The notes beneath the pieces were generated by a model. The model was not told the DNA's origin and did no database searches. It was given only the letters and a program-made list of their open reading frames with translations. Shown one piece after another: positions 62,801-64,000 of a stretch of DNA of 64,000 nucleotides. The position numbers were made by a program, and so were the translations under genes. This DNA comes from Zygnema cylindricum (Eukaryota; Streptophyta; Zygnematophyceae; Zygnematales; Zygnemataceae). The DNA is taken from positions 186,001 to 250,000 of the forward strand of contig JBBHKE010003460.1 of NCBI GenBank assembly GCA_037447655.1, written 5' to 3'. Position 1 is the stretch's first letter, and each line of letters begins with the position of its first letter.

Positions 62801-64000
62801 ATGAAGCCCCACGCTAATAATTTCTTTACTTTAATAGCGATTCACGATGCAGTTTAGTGCTAGGCATTTTCCATATATGTCTTTGTCTCCTATTTTCTAA
62901 ACTGCTAAGCAATGCTTTGCTTAATTGTTCCGATTCTTTTCTTGTAATTGCATTAGTGTTCTCCAATTTATTGTAACTCAATGGCTTTATCAGACAGTAC
63001 AGCGTGAATCGGTACCAGTGTCAATGTTTTTTCGCCACTTAAAACATCTTTTCTCTGTTGACACATGTCGGACTGTAGATGACGGTTGCGATTGAAAGGT
63101 GAGATTCTCAGCTTCCGATTGGCGGTATTCAACTGAAAATCGGACAATTGTGTACAGTGAAAAGATGTTTTAAGTGGCGAAAAAAACATTGACACTAATA
63201 GCGATTCACGGTGTACTGTACATAACTGTACTTCTTTGAATTCTTTGTGTTTGTCCATTTATCACTTTTTTATTATTATTATTATTGTTATTATTATTAT
63301 TTGATAAAATCTATTATTATTCGATGAAATCTATTATTGTTCGATAAGTTATCTGATAAAATGACTGGTTTGTGTATCTTTTTCCGTACAGGAGCAACTT
63401 ATCAATACTGTAGACATAGTCACTCCTCAGGTATGGAATGTCTTATCTCAAACTTTTTGGGTTTTGTGTTATTATACTACTTTTTGGATTCAAGTATTAT
63501 ATGAACAATTAAACAAAACTAAAACTTCTTAGTCTATGTCAGTATCAACGACCTTGTTTCCGTTTTTTTTCAGTTGGTTGTCTGTTGTCACGTCTATAAA
63601 ACAAGTGGAAACTGTTGTCACGTCGCAGTTTCTGCCGGTTTAATCTTTCTGTTTGGTTTTACTGTCTGTTTTATTCTCCGTTTTTATCTGTTTTTCTGTC
63701 CCTTTTTCTGTCAGTTTTTTTGTCAGTTTTTCTGTTTTAGTGTTTTTTGTGGTTGAATATACACATGTTGAACCAGGCCAGACATTTTCCTCTCCTCTAT
63801 TTCCATTCTTCTTATTTCTCTTGCTCTCCAGTGGGAGGGAGGGAGGGAGGGAGGGAGGGAGGGAGGGAGGGAGGGAGGGAGGGAGGGAGGGAGGGAGGGA
63901 GGGAGGGAGGGAGGGAGGGAGGGAGGGAGGGAGGGAGGGAGGGAGGGAGGGAGGGAGGGAGGGAGGGAGGGAGGGAGGGAGGGAGGGAGGGAGGGAGGGA
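50844..64000 (+). CDS. TFC3: TFIIIC largest subunit, B-block-binding (TFC3/GTF3C1 type), truncated by window edge
   Basis: The subunit contacts the internal B box of tRNA genes and recruits RNA polymerase III factors. Exons: 50844-50898, 51132-51558, 52880-53234, 53466-53537, 53729-53791, 54181-54363, 54744-55256, 55441-55981, 56101-56318, 56526-56786, 57239-57394, 58227-58630, 58869-59865, 60445-61243, 61470-61534, 61707-62162, and less surely 62218-62304 and 63392-63430; total 1,897 codons in phase. MDALLAAALEEV matches the plant family start. The B-block winged helix lies at about 161-235 (KGLVQADLARALGV, YFYVLKNLETRGLIVR, GSTQRF). Later family blocks are KGHRVWRR, LERQIWALVHQAGQEGL, KRLGIDGKRHSHMV, LDRKTVVRMVARLQDQGLVK, YWSTLEFVYAKL, AWCSDRVM, the HRQKGLPCTPDACRRRI Myb-like region and GRGGRPFAVS. 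Inserted Lys/Glu-rich low-complexity tracts lie near 1040-1070, 1280 and 1550-1620. Intron 12 is GC-AG. Only a weak donor (TCCG|GTGCAT) fits exon 1. Confidence 0.93.
52006..52115. mobile_element. MITE family B, copy 2 (110 bp), TFIIIC intron 2
   Basis: Starts TAGTTCAAATGTGACGATTG and ends TTTTTTGCACATTTAAACTA. Inner arms GGAAACGCTATTTGTGGTTA and its complement GTAACCACATATAGCGTTTC. Same family as 16855-16989. Confidence 0.75.
52610..52815. repeat. About 62-bp imperfect tandem repeat, four copies, TFIIIC intron 2
   Basis: Copies share TTAGGTCATCATCCTTGCTG, then TTAGAAAACCTACT and AAGATTTTC. They occupy the intron stretch just before exon 3. Confidence 0.85.
56957..57262. repeat. 94-bp tandem repeat straddling the TFIIIC exon 11 acceptor
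   Basis: The motif GTACAGCGTCC occurs at 56959, 57053, 57147 and 57241, exactly 94 bp apart. Each of the last three copies includes GGGTGCCAG, the splice acceptor, plus about 24 nt of exon. The last copy is the genuine boundary (exon starts 57239); the other three lie in the intron. Confidence 0.95.
57964..58164. mobile_element. MITE family A copy, TFIIIC intron 11
   Basis: Ends TATAGTGATCGCTATTGGTG and inverse TACACTGTCCATCCGCTATT, with family interior words ACTTTTTCTGGCCAAAAATT and GTGGACCACAATCTGTCGCG. About 200 bp; ends 62 bp before the next exon. Confidence 0.65.
58631..58868 (+). other. GC-AG intron (TFIIIC intron 12)
   Basis: The donor reads GGATAG|GCAAGT, the standard AG|GCAAGT form of GC-AG introns; the acceptor is TTCTGCAG. 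Only this pair joins ILWNENLDR to SLVMHYLSFRAQHP in phase 2, matching the family's Myb-like block. No GT donor nearby keeps the frame. Confidence 0.75.
60137..60329. mobile_element. MITE family A copy, TFIIIC intron 13
   Basis: Left end degenerate (TACACCCTTTTTCACTACTA), right end inverse TACACCGTGAATCAAAGAGT. About 193 bp with family interior words. Confidence 0.5.
62619..62852. mobile_element. MITE family A copy, TFIIIC intron 17
   Basis: Right end inverse TGCATCGTGAATCGCTATTA is clear; the left end near CACACTACTGTTTATCAC is diverged. Interior has AGTGTTAATAACACT and CTTGCCCCTGATC words. Confidence 0.5.
62998..63215. mobile_element. MITE family A hairpin copy, TFIIIC intron 17 (218 bp)
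   Basis: Ends TACAGCGTGAATCGGTACCA and inverse TACACCGTGAATCGCTATTA. Both arms continue in inverse identity for about 55-60 nt (AATGTTTTTTCGCCACTTAA opposite its complement), so a transcript through it would fold into a long stem with a loop of about 100 nt. Confidence 0.8.
63832..64000. repeat. (GGGA)n microsatellite running off the window end
   Basis: About 42 uninterrupted GGGA units in the last TFIIIC intron visible, continuing past the edge. Four or more adjacent GGG runs make it a potential G-quadruplex and a difficult assembly point. Confidence 0.98.

Noticed and set aside
1-64000. tRNA, rRNA or other structured RNA genes
   Set aside because: Reading both strands by eye I found no segment with paired A and B boxes and a cloverleaf, and no rRNA-like sequence. 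A covariance-model scan would be needed to exclude small ones.

Overview
The window is nuclear DNA of a eukaryote, and gene content points to a streptophyte: a land plant or streptophyte alga. Evidence is a phragmoplast-type kinesin-12, a VAL/HSI2-type B3 repressor with a CW zinc finger, a TAB2/ATAB2 plastid RNA-binding protein and a plant-style TFIIIC largest subunit. All have many introns with AG|GTAAGT-like donors. The proteins differ clearly from what I recall of the Arabidopsis relatives, so a bryophyte, another non-seed plant or a streptophyte alga seems likelier than a flowering plant. I cannot name the genus.

Layout. 1-8415 (-): the first 18 coding exons of a kinesin-12, cut off by the left edge. 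8416-9190: a divergent promoter carrying a perfect M-phase (MSA) element for the kinesin and a TATA box for the opposite gene. 9191-12451 (+): an unrecognised nuclear-looking coiled-coil protein of 530 aa. 15031-20071 (-): a complete five-exon TAB2 homologue whose last intron carries a minisatellite. 20100-33800: transposon-dominated DNA with nested MITE/hAT elements, a decayed PIF/Harbinger element, a 1.3 kb hairpin, simple repeats and a 56-bp minisatellite. 33844-42232 (+): a complete 11-exon VAL-like gene of 686 aa. 44069-45290 (-): a tiny three-exon gene of 81 aa with an acidic tail. 45300-50800: dense non-autonomous transposons. 50844-64000 (+): TFIIIC B-block-binding subunit, about 1,900 aa modelled, cut off by the right edge.

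Exon models were built by hand. A junction was accepted when donor, acceptor and codon phase agreed and the joined protein matched the family. All complete models (TAB2, VAL, the 530-aa and 81-aa genes) close in frame.

The genes are not an operon. The only likely functional coupling is the divergent kinesin/coiled-coil pair sharing 775 bp. The most striking non-genic content is a set of terminal-inverted-repeat families, one with about ten copies spread through intergenic DNA and introns of the VAL and TFIIIC genes. There is also a 94-bp tandem repeat that duplicates a TFIIIC splice acceptor together with the start of its exon.
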